From assembly GCF_000454545.1 (NCBI RefSeq), contig NZ_CM002139.1:2494269-2558268 (forward strand): a stretch of DNA of 64,000 nt, in the 5' to 3' direction. Origin of the DNA: Xanthomonas cassavae CFBP 4642. Lineage in GTDB: Bacteria; Pseudomonadota; Gammaproteobacteria; Xanthomonadales; Xanthomonadaceae. Under the pieces are notes generated by a model. The model had not been told where the DNA came from and did not search any database. It saw only the letters and a program-made list of their open reading frames with translations. This document shows, piece after piece, positions 48,650 to 57,037 of the stretch (within the stretch, counting starts at the first letter, position 1; each line of letters starts with the position of its first letter). Both the position numbers and the translations under genes were made by a program.

Positions 48650-49702
48650 ATGGCACCGATCACGCGCAAGATCGCCACGTTCAACGTCAACGGTATCGCC
48701 AGCCGGCTGACGCATCTGCTGCAATGGCTCAAGTGCGAGCAGCCCGACATTGTAGGATTGCAGGAACTGAAAGCCACCCAGGAGGCGTTTCCGGAACAGG
48801 CGATCCGTGACGCCGGCTATGGCGTGATCTGGCAGGGGCAGCGGTCGTGGAACGGTGTGGCACTGTTGGCGCGCGATGCCGAGCCCGTGGAGATCCGACG
48901 CGGCTTGCCATGGGATCCTGGCGATACGCAAAGCCGCTATCTGGAAGCGGCGATCCATGGCGTGGTGGTGGCCTGCCTGTATCTGCCCAATGGCAATCCG
49001 CAGCCGGGACCGAAGTTCGACTACAAGCTGGCCTGGTTCCAGCGGTTGATCCGTCACGCCAGAACACTGGTGGAGTTGCCGCACCCGATTGCCTTGATCG
49101 GCGATTTCAACGTGGTGCCGACCGATGCGGATATCTACGATCCCAAGGGATGGCGCAAGGACGCCTTGTTGCAGCCGGAGAGCCGCGAGGCATACAGGAC
49201 TCTGCTGGAGCAGGGCTGGACCGACAGTCTGTTGGCAGTGCATGGTGAGGCGGCGCCGTATACGTTCTGGGACTATTTCCGCCAGCATTTTGCGCGCGAT
49301 CGCGGCCTGCGGATCGACCATCTGCTGCTCAATAATGCACTGGCCTCCGGTCTGCAGGACGCCGGTGTGGATAAATGGGTGCGCGCTCTGGAAAAGGCCA
49401 GCGATCATGCACCGACGTGGATCCGCGTGCGTCTGCCGGAGGCAACGGTGCAGGCGGACGCCGCCATCGAAGCGGCTGCGGGCACGCGCAGACAAGTCGT
49501 TGCCAAGAAGGCGGCATGTCGGAATCCGCTGAGTCCGACAACTGCAAAGCGTGCATCGCAGCGTTTGGCGAAGAAGACCGTTGCCGGCAAGGCGACAAAG
49601 AAAATCGCGGCAAAACACCCGCCGCCGACCAAGGGAGCGAAGCCGCGTAACGTCGCGACGAAAAAGCGTGCGAGTCGCCGGCAGAAAGCGGGTGAACATT
49701 GA
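48650..49702 (+). CDS. xthA: Exodeoxyribonuclease III family AP endonuclease with basic tail
   Basis: 350 residues. The catalytic core (about 1-262) has the exonuclease III signatures FNVNGIASRL, GLQELKATQEAFP, WQGQRSWNGVALLAR, GDFNVVPTDADIYDP, YTFWDYFRQHFARDRGLRIDHLLL and SDHAPTWI. This part repairs abasic sites. The last about 85 residues are Lys/Ala-rich with AKK/AKR motifs, like a histone H1 tail, and probably bind DNA nonspecifically. ATG 48650 starts directly at the first beta-strand. Confidence 0.92.
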   Translation: MAPITRKIATFNVNGIASRLTHLLQWLKCEQPDIVGLQELKATQEAFPEQAIRDAGYGVIWQGQRSWNGVALLARDAEPVEIRRGLPWDPGDTQSRYLEAAIHGVVVACLYLPNGNPQPGPKFDYKLAWFQRLIRHARTLVELPHPIALIGDFNVVPTDADIYDPKGWRKDALLQPESREAYRTLLEQGWTDSLLAVHGEAAPYTFWDYFRQHFARDRGLRIDHLLLNNALASGLQDAGVDKWVRALEKASDHAPTWIRVRLPEATVQADAAIEAAAGTRRQVVAKKAACRNPLSPTTAKRASQRLAKKTVAGKATKKIAAKHPPPTKGAKPRNVATKKRASRRQKAGEH

Positions 49703-50042
49703 GCCGTGACGGGCGACCGCCGGATGCGAACGGGGCTACGCGAGGACGCGCAAGAACAGTGGGTGCAGGTACCGCACGCCGCATTCGCCGTGCCTGCCTG
49801 CAGGTTCGCAACCTTTGATGAGCACTTGGCAGTCGTGTCAGCAAGGCCTCGCCGACACGCGTGGCTGTCGGGCGCGACGCCCGATGATGGACACCGGTTG
49901 CCTGGGCAAGACGCCGATCGTTGCGAGGTGTACGGTCGCGTGAGCCGTCGCCGCGGCACATTCGCGCGGATGCCGCGGCTATACCGGCCACGGGGCGGGC
50001 CGGTATCCTAGCCCGGTCATCCATCGCTCGGCAGTGTCGTTC
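49703..50042. other. Gap before the second moeA with a hairpin
   Basis: 340 bp without a supported gene. Near its end (49981-50006) the perfect inverted repeat ATACCGGCC/GGCCGGTAT encloses an eight-base loop, ending 36 bp before the moeA2 ATG. It may be a regulatory hairpin; it is not a T-tailed terminator. Confidence 0.5.
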
Positions 50043-51296
50043 ATGATCAGCTACGCCGAAGCACTCGCCATCGTGCATCAGCAGGTCGCCATGCTCGCCA
50101 GCGAATGGGTGGACAGCGCCGATGCCGAAGGCAGGGTGCTTGCGCAGGCACTGTCGAGCCCGGCCGAGCTTCCGCCCTTCGATAACAGTGCGATGGACGG
50201 CTTTGCACTCGCCACACGCGGGCTTGGCGCGGTGGAGGGAAGCGAACACCTGGTTGCCGATACCGTGCCCGCCGGTGCAGATCCAGTCGCCGCCGCTGTG
50301 GGTGCAGCATGGGAAATCATGACCGGTGCCGCTGTGCCTGCAGGTGCCGACACGGTGGTGCCGATCGAACAGGTGCACGTACTCGAATACGACGGCGCGC
50401 GCCCCATCCGGTTTCGTCTGCGCGCGCACGTACGGGCGGGGCAGCATATTCGTCGCCGCGGCGAAGATGTGCGCCTGGGCGATGTGGTGATCGAGGCGGG
50501 CACCGTGCTGCGTGGTGCCCATCTGATGCTGTTGGCCGGATTGGGGTGCGCGCAGATCCAGGTTGTGCGGCGCCCGCGCGTGGCCTTGATCGCGACCGGG
50601 CGCGAATTGATCAGCGATTCCTCACAGCCATTGCAGCACGGCCAGATCCGCGATGGCACCAGCAGCTATCTATGCAGCCAGTTGCGTGCAGCAGGTGCCC
50701 AGCTGGTGTGGCAAGGGCAGGTGGGCGATGACGATGCTGCCTTCGATGCGGCGCTTGCGCAGGCGCGCAGTGCAGGGGCCGACGTGATTCTCAGTACCGG
50801 TGCCGTCTCGCGTGGGCGCTATGACTTCGTGCCCGACGCGTTGGCGCGGCATGCCGCGGGCTTGCTGTTTCACAAGGTCGCGGTGCGACCGGGCAAACCG
50901 GTGCTGCTGGCGCGGTTTCCCGACGGGGTGTTGTGTGTGGGCCTGCCGGGCAATCCGATGGCCAGTGCCGCCGGGCTGCGTTTCTTCGTCGAGCCGGCCT
51001 TGCGCGGCTTGTTGGGCATGCCGGCCGAGCGCGGCATGCGGGTAGCTCTGCAGACGCCGATGCAGCCACGGCCGACCTGGCGCCAGCATCTGCGCGCGCA
51101 CCTGCAGTGCACTGCCGCGGGAGTGTTGCGCGTACAGGTCCTGCCGCAGCAGGAATCCTTCCGCGTTGCCCCGCTATTGCAGGCCAATGTGTGGGCAGTG
51201 CTGGAGCCGCAGGAGAACACCGCAGCAGCGAGCACCCAGGTGGAGGTGTTCGGCCTGGGGCATCTGCAGCCGGCGGCACCGGCGGTGCTGCCATGA
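50043..51296 (+). CDS. moeA: MoeA-like protein (paralogue 2, altered active site)
   Basis: 417 residues, same fold as MoeA: NSAMDGFALA, TGAAVPAGADTVVPIEQ and GLPGNPMASA are kept. Two usual active-site blocks are changed: TGDEL reads TGREL (Arg187) and GGVSVGE reads GAVSRGR. It may have a different role in molybdenum cofactor maturation, or act only in the nitrate-reductase context, since it heads moeA2-mobA upstream of nas genes. ATG 50043 is chosen; a GTG at 50034 is in frame. Confidence 0.85.
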   Translation: MISYAEALAIVHQQVAMLASEWVDSADAEGRVLAQALSSPAELPPFDNSAMDGFALATRGLGAVEGSEHLVADTVPAGADPVAAAVGAAWEIMTGAAVPAGADTVVPIEQVHVLEYDGARPIRFRLRAHVRAGQHIRRRGEDVRLGDVVIEAGTVLRGAHLMLLAGLGCAQIQVVRRPRVALIATGRELISDSSQPLQHGQIRDGTSSYLCSQLRAAGAQLVWQGQVGDDDAAFDAALAQARSAGADVILSTGAVSRGRYDFVPDALARHAAGLLFHKVAVRPGKPVLLARFPDGVLCVGLPGNPMASAAGLRFFVEPALRGLLGMPAERGMRVALQTPMQPRPTWRQHLRAHLQCTAAGVLRVQVLPQQESFRVAPLLQANVWAVLEPQENTAAASTQVEVFGLGHLQPAAPAVLP

Positions 51297-51324
51297 GCCG
51301 GCGTGAAGACGTCGCTGCAAGGCC

Positions 51325-51903
51325 ATGCGCTGCATGAGCGCGGCATCGGCATGGACCGGCGTGGTGCTGGCCGGCGGCCGCTCTTCACGAATGGGGCAGG
51401 ACAAGGCCTTGCTCCGCTGGCATGGGCAACCGTTGATTGCGCACATGCAGGCGTTGCTGCGCGCGGCGGGCGCTCAGGACGTACTGGTCAGCGGCGAGCG
51501 GCCCGAGTACGCCGGCATCGCGGACAGGCAGCCCGACCTCGGGCCGATTGGCGGGCTGGCGAGCGTGATCGATCGTGTCGCCGATGAAACCACGATGGTG
51601 GTGGTGCCGGTGGATATGCCTTTGCTCTCCGAGCCGCTGCTGGCACGGTTGCTGGCGCCGTCACGGCAGCGCTGCGTGACCTTCGAAGCGCAGATGCTGC
51701 CGATGCGCCTGCGCGTGGATGCCACCGTGCGGAATGCGGTGGCGGTGTTGATGGCAGGCGCCGCATCGTCACGCTCGCTGCGTGGCTTGCAGCAGTCGTT
51801 GCATAGCCATCGCGTGGCTGTCACCGCCAGCGAACGCGCCGCGTTCGTCAATTGCAATACGCCCGAGCAATGGAGTCAGCTCACCCATGAAAATCCAGAT
51901 TGA
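51325..51903 (+). CDS. mobA: Molybdenum cofactor guanylyltransferase MobA
   Basis: 192 residues. Links GMP to molybdopterin, giving the MGD form used by the nitrate reductase 8 kb downstream. Nucleotide motif VLAGGRSSRMGQDKALL near residue 14, GPIGGLASV and VPVDMPLL follow; the C-terminal NCNTPEQW is typical. ATG 51325 or 51334. It follows moeA2 by 28 bp and overlaps the next gene by 17 bases. Confidence 0.93.
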   Translation: MRCMSAASAWTGVVLAGGRSSRMGQDKALLRWHGQPLIAHMQALLRAAGAQDVLVSGERPEYAGIADRQPDLGPIGGLASVIDRVADETTMVVVPVDMPLLSEPLLARLLAPSRQRCVTFEAQMLPMRLRVDATVRNAVAVLMAGAASSRSLRGLQQSLHSHRVAVTASERAAFVNCNTPEQWSQLTHENPD

Positions 51904-52249
51904 AGGCCAGCATGTGCGGTTCCGCATCGACGAGGACGAACTGGCGACGCTGCTGGCCGGGCAGAGCGTCGATAATCTGAGCCGGCTGCCCAGTGGGCAG
52001 GGCGCGCGTCTGGTACGCCACAGCGTGAGCCTTACCGGTGGTCACGCGGCCTGCAACTGCGCCACCGATCACTGGCAATTGCTGGTGCCGCGCAACGCGC
52101 TGGAAGACCATGTGCGGCGCTTGCCGAGCCGAGAGGGATTGCATTTCAGCTTCGACGCAGGCGCCGGGCATGCCGAGCACATGGCGCTGCAGGTGACCTT
52201 CGATATCGACGTACGTGACAGTGCGCGCAAGCGACTGCCGAAGGAATGA
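51887..52249 (+). CDS. Hypothetical protein coupled to mobA, 120 aa
   Basis: I cannot name a family with confidence. It starts inside the mobA end (17-base overlap), so it is translated with it. The sequence begins MKIQIEGQHVRFRIDEDEL and contains CNCATDHWQLLVPRNALEDH; it looks like an alpha/beta soluble protein. A link to molybdenum or nitrate metabolism is suggested only by position. Confidence 0.7.
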   Translation: MKIQIEGQHVRFRIDEDELATLLAGQSVDNLSRLPSGQGARLVRHSVSLTGGHAACNCATDHWQLLVPRNALEDHVRRLPSREGLHFSFDAGAGHAEHMALQVTFDIDVRDSARKRLPKE

Positions 52250-52377
52250 CCTGTTGGACCAGGCGCGTCGCCGCCTTGCAGGCTGCCTGCCGTTGACGCT
52301 TGCATGCCGGATGCGGACGACTTTGTGCTGCGTCCTGAAGGGTGCGCCGTGCTCCGCAGGCGTGGCCATCTAGGCGA

Positions 52378-53382
52378 TCACGCGGCAGGTCGCTTGCGCC
52401 GCTCCTGGTAGATGCCCGGCACGCGCTCGCAGACCAGCCCCTGTGCCAGTAACGCAGATTCGATCGGTGCGGCGGCAGCGTCGTCGTAGCCGGTGCCGCT
52501 GCGCAACGCGACCACGTGCAGTCCGTCGCCGGCCAGTTCCAGCAGCAGGGACCGCTGCGCTTCGGCAGCGTGCGGCATGCTGCGACGGGAGGCGTCGCGG
52601 CGCGCCAGGTCGAGAACCGCATCGGGAATATCATCGCCGGCCACCAGCACGTCGGCCAGGTTCATCGCACGCAGCGCCTTCAAGGTGAGCAGGCCCGGAT
52701 CGCCCGGGCCGGTCCCCACCAGCTGCACGCTGCCACGCGCCGGTACCGCGCCGGCGTCGTCCAGCGCCGCCCTGAATGCAGCCTCGGCCGCCACCTCGTC
52801 GCCGGCCTGCAGCAGCACAGGCACCTGGCCGTCGATGACACGATCGAACCAGCGCCGGCGCCGGTTCATGTCCGGGAACTGGCTGCGGATGCGCTCGCGA
52901 TGCTGCGCGAACAGGCCGGCGAAGCGGCCCACCGATGCATCCAGCTCGCGCTCCAGCCGCTCGCGCAGGCGCCGTGCCAGCATCGGCGCGGCGCCTGCAG
53001 ACGAAATGGCGATCACCAGCGGGTCGCGGTCCACGATCGCCGGCACCTGATAGGAGGACAACTCGGCATCGTCCACCACGTTGACCAGGCGCTGGCGCGC
53101 GCCCGCGACGGCGGCAACGCGTTGGTTCAAGTCGGTGTCGTCGGTGGCCGCGACCACCAGCCACACCGTGTCGATCCAGGCAGGATCGAACTCGCCACCC
53201 AGTTGCTCGAAGCGACCGGCCTGCCTCAGGTCCGCCAGCTCGGGCGAGAGCGCCTGCGCGTACAGGCGGATCTGCGCACCGGCCTTGAGCAGCGCCAGCA
53301 CCTTGCGCGTGGCGACCTCGCCGCCACCGATCACCAGCACAGCGCGCCCCTGCAGATTGGCGAACAACGGGAACAACGGCAT
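52378..53382 (-). CDS. cysG: Siroheme synthase CysG with shortened methylase domain
   Basis: 334 residues. The N-terminal part (about 1-210) is a complete precorrin-2 dehydrogenase/ferrochelatase: GGGEVATRKVLALLKAGA, VVAATDDTDLN, ISSAGAAPMLARRLRERLE. The following SAM-dependent uroporphyrinogen methylase segment keeps its start (LVGTGPGDPGLLTLKALRAM) but is only about 118 residues instead of about 245. The second half is missing, so it cannot act alone. A separate cobA at 62684 can supply the methylase. Siroheme is needed by NirB nearby. It is divergent from nasT. ATG 53382 fits the family. Confidence 0.85.
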   Translation of the reverse strand: MPLFPLFANLQGRAVLVIGGGEVATRKVLALLKAGAQIRLYAQALSPELADLRQAGRFEQLGGEFDPAWIDTVWLVVAATDDTDLNQRVAAVAGARQRLVNVVDDAELSSYQVPAIVDRDPLVIAISSAGAAPMLARRLRERLERELDASVGRFAGLFAQHRERIRSQFPDMNRRRRWFDRVIDGQVPVLLQAGDEVAAEAAFRAALDDAGAVPARGSVQLVGTGPGDPGLLTLKALRAMNLADVLVAGDDIPDAVLDLARRDASRRSMPHAAEAQRSLLLELAGDGLHVVALRSGTGYDDAAAAPIESALLAQGLVCERVPGIYQERRKRPAA

Positions 53383-53466
53383 CGGCTCACTCCCAAAAAG
53401 ATGACTCGCACCAACGGCATGTTGCATGGCAACATCGGATCACGTCCACACGCCTCGCTGCCGCCA

Positions 53467-54039
53467 ATGCGTGTTTTGCTGGTCAACGATACCGAAAAGC
53501 TGATCGGGCAATTGCGCCAGGCGCTCACGCGCGCCGGCTACACGGTGCTCGACGATGTGGCCTCGGTGGGTGCCCTGCTGCATGCGGTACAGAGCCAGCA
53601 GCCGGATGTGGTGGTGATCGACGTGGATTCGCCCTCGCGCGACACCCTTGAGCAGTTGTCGATGCTGCACACGCATGCGCCGCGACCGGTGGTGATGTTT
53701 TCCGGCGATGGTGACGATGCACTGATCCATGCCGCGGTCGGTGCAGGTGTCACCGCGTATGTGGTCGATGGCCTGGCGCCGGCGCGGTTGGCGCCGATCG
53801 TGCAGGTGGCGCTGGCGCGGTTTGCGCACGAGAGCAGCATGCGCAAACGCCTGGACGACGTGCAGCAAGCCCTGCAGGACCGCAAACAGATCGATCGCGC
53901 GAAGGGTCTGCTGATGGAAAAACGCGGCCTCAGTGAGGCCGATGCCTATGCCGCGCTGCGCCAGCAGGCGATGAAGCAGGGCGTCAAGCTGGCCGAAGTG
54001 GCGCGACGCATCGTGGCCATGGCCGAATTGCTGGGATGA
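53467..54039 (+). CDS. nasT: ANTAR antiterminator NasT
   Basis: 190 residues from ATG 53467: a receiver domain (MRVLLVNDTEKLIGQLRQAL; Asp in VVVIDVDSPSR) and a C-terminal ANTAR RNA-binding domain (about 130-185; DRKQIDRAKGLLMEKRGLSEADAYAALRQQAM). NasT binds twin hairpins with hexanucleotide loops and allows read-through of a terminator. Such hairpins lie at 55664-55725. In-frame ATGs at 53401 and 53419 are alternatives. The gene precedes nasS by 4 bp. Confidence 0.9.
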   Translation: MRVLLVNDTEKLIGQLRQALTRAGYTVLDDVASVGALLHAVQSQQPDVVVIDVDSPSRDTLEQLSMLHTHAPRPVVMFSGDGDDALIHAAVGAGVTAYVVDGLAPARLAPIVQVALARFAHESSMRKRLDDVQQALQDRKQIDRAKGLLMEKRGLSEADAYAALRQQAMKQGVKLAEVARRIVAMAELLG

Positions 54040-54043
54040 ACCG

Positions 54044-55108
54044 ATGAGCCAAGCCGACCTTCCCGTGTTGCGCGTGGCCTACATGCCGCTGATCGATTGC
54101 GCGCCGCTGGTGGCTGCGCAGCGGCTGGGGCTGGACCACGCGCATGGCCTGCACCTGGATCTGCGACGGCAGGCCTCGTGGGCGGGCGTGCGCGATCGGC
54201 TGCTGGCGGGCGAGGTGGAGGCCGCCCACGCGCTGGCCAGCCTGGTGTACGCCATCGACCTGGGCATTGCCGGGCCGCAGTGCGCGATGGCCTTGCTGAT
54301 GACGCTTAATCACAACGGTCAGGCAATCACCCTGGCGCCTGCCTTGGCGCAGGCACTGGCAGACGGGCAGGCGTTGCCGCAGGCACTGGCCGGACTGGGG
54401 CGACGCGCGGTCTTCGCGCAGACCTTTCCCACCGGCACGCATGCGTTGTGGCTGTATTACTGGCTGGCCGCAGGCGGGGTGGACCCGATGCGCGATGTCG
54501 ATGTGCTCAGCATTCCACCACCGCAGATGCCCGACGCGCTGGGCAGCGGGCTGGTGGATGGCTATTGCTCCGGCGAACCATGGGCGGCCGTGGCACAGGC
54601 GCAAGGCGTGGGTGCACGGGTGATCCGCAGCGGTGAGCTGTGGCCCGGCCATCCGGAAAAGGTGCTGGCCTGCCGGCGCGAATTCGCTGCCCTGCAGCCG
54701 GACCTGACGCAGCAGCTGACGGCTTGCGTACTGGAAGCCTGCCGCTGGCTGGATGCTGGGCCGGACCACCGCGCACAGTGTGCGCAGTGGCTGGCCGAAC
54801 CGCAGCATATCGGAGTGTCGGCAGCGCATCTTGCTGCGTGTCTGGATGCCGAAACCGATGCGGCCAGCGGCGATGCGACGGCGCTGGCCTTTCATCGCGA
54901 TGGTGCGGTGAACATGCCGTGGCTGTCCGATGGCGAATGGTTCCTGGGCCAGTTCCAGCGGTGGGGGTGGCATGCCGTCCAGGACGAGGATATTGCGCGG
55001 TTACGGGATATCCATCGCCTGGACAACTACCGTCGTGCCGCAGCGCGCGTGGGTGTGGCGGTGGGCGACAGCGATCATCGCAGCAACCGCTTGCTCGATA
55101 CGCCGTGA
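54044..55108 (+). CDS. nasS: Nitrate/nitrite sensor NasS
   Basis: 354 residues, related to NrtA-type nitrate-binding proteins (PF13379 type) but with no signal peptide, so cytoplasmic. Typical segments are LRVAYMPLIDCAPLVAAQRLG and LGSGLVDGYCSGEPW. NasS holds NasT inactive without nitrate and frees it when nitrate binds. The nasT-nasS pair lies directly upstream of its target leader. Confidence 0.88.
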   Translation: MSQADLPVLRVAYMPLIDCAPLVAAQRLGLDHAHGLHLDLRRQASWAGVRDRLLAGEVEAAHALASLVYAIDLGIAGPQCAMALLMTLNHNGQAITLAPALAQALADGQALPQALAGLGRRAVFAQTFPTGTHALWLYYWLAAGGVDPMRDVDVLSIPPPQMPDALGSGLVDGYCSGEPWAAVAQAQGVGARVIRSGELWPGHPEKVLACRREFAALQPDLTQQLTACVLEACRWLDAGPDHRAQCAQWLAEPQHIGVSAAHLAACLDAETDAASGDATALAFHRDGAVNMPWLSDGEWFLGQFQRWGWHAVQDEDIARLRDIHRLDNYRRAAARVGVAVGDSDHRSNRLLDTP

Positions 55109-55634
55109 GGCGGCTGATGGCACCTTGTTGCGGTCTCCAGGCCTATGGATGTGCCTGACGTCTGTTGTTGGATTTGCGCATCTTCCGCAGGCGTCTGGAT
55201 TGATTGGACTGCGCGCTTGCAACGGTTGGCTTGCGACGCTGCTGATCCGAGGCGTGGCTGCAGGGCCCTTGCCCGCTCGAGAGGGTCGGTGTGCATGGGA
55301 CAAGCGATCTGCCGGCGGCTCTTGCCTGGGATCGCAAAGCATTGTGTGCTCGGCTAACTCGTCGAGGGAAAAATCGGAGTCTGGACCCATGGCTCGCTGA
55401 CATCAGCGCAGATAGGCAGATCGTTCGCGGTGCGAAAGATCGATGGCTTGGCCGCGAATGCCTGGCGTACCCAGCGCCGCAAGAACGCGCCGCACAGGTT
55501 TGGTGCATCGCTGCACGAAAGCCGGGAATCGGGCCATGGTTCCGGCCTTACTGATTCCACACTGCCCAGCCGCCTTATAATTAAATCACCAATTTTTCAA
55601 GTACTTATACCGCCGCGACGCGGGAGTGAACAAG
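55109..55634. other. Upstream region of the nitrate operon
   Basis: About 525 bp without a supported gene. The inverted repeat GTGCA-TCGC-TGCAC at 55503-55516, about 120 bp upstream of the sigma-54 promoter, is a possible activator site (NtrC sites are of the GCAC type), but its spacing differs from the usual NtrC sites. Its AT-rich segment (about 55573-55605) may be an IHF-type bend region; that is inference. Confidence 0.4.
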
Positions 55635-55651
55635 TTGGCATGGTGATTGCG
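55635..55651 (+). promoter_or_regulatory. Sigma-54 promoter of the nitrate assimilation operon
   Basis: TTGGCATGGTGATTGCG has GG at -24 and GC at -12 with exactly 10 bases between, matching TGGCACG-N4-TTGCA with two mismatches. Predicted transcription start near 55662, immediately before the first leader hairpin. NtrC control is expected. Confidence 0.8.
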
Positions 55652-55663
55652 TAGCAGTCATGT

Positions 55664-55725
55664 GCAGGTGCAACGGCGTGCCTGCAACAACACGTACACG
55701 GTGCAGCGGTTCAACGGCGATCCGC
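55664..55725 (+). ncRNA. ANTAR-target leader: two hexaloop hairpins (NasT site)
   Basis: Hairpin 1: GCAGGTGC-AACGGC-GTGCCTGC (55664-55685). Hairpin 2: GCGGTTC-AACGGC-GATCCGC (55706-55725, one T-T mismatch). Both loops are the identical hexanucleotide AACGGC, with A at position 1 and G at position 4 as expected for ANTAR-binding RNA. A 20-nt linker separates them. The terminator that follows is listed separately. Confidence 0.9.
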
Positions 55726-55738
55726 ACGCATCCAGGAC

Positions 55739-55781
55739 AACGGCGTCCTTCCGGTTTACCGGAGGGGCGCCGTTTTTTTTT
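55739..55781 (+). terminator. Leader terminator controlled by NasT
   Basis: AACGGCGTCCTTCCGG-TTTA-CCGGAGGGGCGCCGTT is a 16-bp stem with a tetraloop, followed by nine T. It lies between the ANTAR hairpins and the transporter gene, ending 25 bp before its ATG. Read-through, allowed by NasT, would be required to express the operon. Confidence 0.92.
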
Positions 55782-55806
55782 GACCATCGCATTCGAAGAG
55801 GTCTCT

Positions 55807-57015
55807 ATGCAGCGCTCGTTCTGGCGATCCGGGCACACGCCCACCTTGTTCGCTTCCTTCCTGTATTTCGACCTGAGTTTCATGGTGTGGTATCTGCTCG
55901 GTCCGTTGCAGGTGCCGATTGCGCAATCGCTGGGCCTGGATACCCAGCAGCGCGCCTTGATGGTGGCGGTGCCGATCCTGTGCGGGGCGGTGTTGCGCCT
56001 GGTGCTGGGCATGTTTGCCGATCGCACCGGCGCCAAGCGTGCCGGCATGGTCGCGCAGCTCGCCGTGATCGCTGCGCTGTTCGGTGCCTGGCAACTGGGC
56101 GTGAACAGCATGGGACAGGCGCTGCTGTTGGGTGTGCTGCTCGGTATCGCCGGTGCGTCGTTTGCGGTGGCATTGCCGCTGGCGTCGCGCTGGTATCCAC
56201 CCGAGCATCAGGGCACCGCGATGGGCATCGCCGGTGCAGGCAATTCCGGCACGGTGCTGGCGGCGTTGTTCGCCCCGATGCTGGCGGCCGCCTTCGGCTA
56301 TCAAAACGTGTTCGGGCTGGCGTGCATTCCGTTGGTGCTGACGCTGATCGTGTTTGCGTCGATCGCCAAGGAGGCACCGACACCGGTCGCACGCAAGCAG
56401 TGGTCCGACTACGGCCGCGTGCTGGTGGGCAACCGCGACGCGTGGCGCTTCATGTTCTTTTACGCGATCACCTTCGGAGGCTTTTCCGGCTTTGCCAGTG
56501 CGTTGCCGGGGTACTTCCACGACCAGTTCGATTTCGACGCGCGGACCGCGGGCTGGGCCACGGCGGCCTGCGTGCTGGCCGGCTCGGTGATGCGCCCGCT
56601 GGGTGGCGTGATTGCCGACCGTGTAGGCGGCACGCGTGCCTTGCTGGCGGTGTATCTGCTGGTGGCCACGCTGGTAGGCATTGCCGGGTTCGGTGCCGGC
56701 GGCGCCACCATCACGCTGGCGTTGTTCGTGCTGACGTTGTTGTGCCTGGGCGCCGGCAATGGTGCGGTGTTCCAGCTGGTGCCGCAGCGCTTCGGCCAGG
56801 ATATCGGGGTGATGACCGGCTTGATCGGCATGGCCGGCGGCATCGGCGGCTTCGCGCTTGCGGCCGGGTTGGGCGTGCTCAAGCAGCACACCGGCAGCTA
56901 TGCGTTGGGCATGTGGTTGTTCGCTGCATTCGCGCTTGGCGGCTGGGGCTTGCTAGCGGGCGTCAAGACCCAGTGGCGCAGCGAATGGTCCACCGCCGGC
57001 GCGGCGCGCGTCTGA
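55807..57015 (+). CDS. narK: Nitrate/nitrite MFS transporter (NarK/NasA family)
   Basis: 402 residues with 12 predicted membrane spans. NNP family signatures are present: AGAGNSGT in the fifth helix and GAGNGAVFQLVP in the eleventh helix. The second is followed by GVMTGLIGMAGGIGG. Also the MFS loop GMFADRTGAKRAG. It imports nitrate for the assimilation enzymes downstream. GAAGAGG precedes ATG 55807; the longer upstream frame runs through the leader hairpins and is not coding. First gene of the operon. Confidence 0.95.
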   Translation: MQRSFWRSGHTPTLFASFLYFDLSFMVWYLLGPLQVPIAQSLGLDTQQRALMVAVPILCGAVLRLVLGMFADRTGAKRAGMVAQLAVIAALFGAWQLGVNSMGQALLLGVLLGIAGASFAVALPLASRWYPPEHQGTAMGIAGAGNSGTVLAALFAPMLAAAFGYQNVFGLACIPLVLTLIVFASIAKEAPTPVARKQWSDYGRVLVGNRDAWRFMFFYAITFGGFSGFASALPGYFHDQFDFDARTAGWATAACVLAGSVMRPLGGVIADRVGGTRALLAVYLLVATLVGIAGFGAGGATITLALFVLTLLCLGAGNGAVFQLVPQRFGQDIGVMTGLIGMAGGIGGFALAAGLGVLKQHTGSYALGMWLFAAFALGGWGLLAGVKTQWRSEWSTAGAARV

Positions 57016-57037
57016 CATGTCGACAGGAATCCAGGCA

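Noticed and set aside
52378..53382. Frameshift explaining the short methylase domain of the cysG-like gene
   Set aside because: I looked at the downstream sequence (52250-52377) and found no frame continuing the methylase motifs; the shortening seems real rather than a simple frameshift.
55660..55806. Upstream extension of the nitrate transporter frame
   Set aside because: It runs through the ANTAR hairpins and the terminator; ATG 55807 has a good ribosome site and matches the family start.
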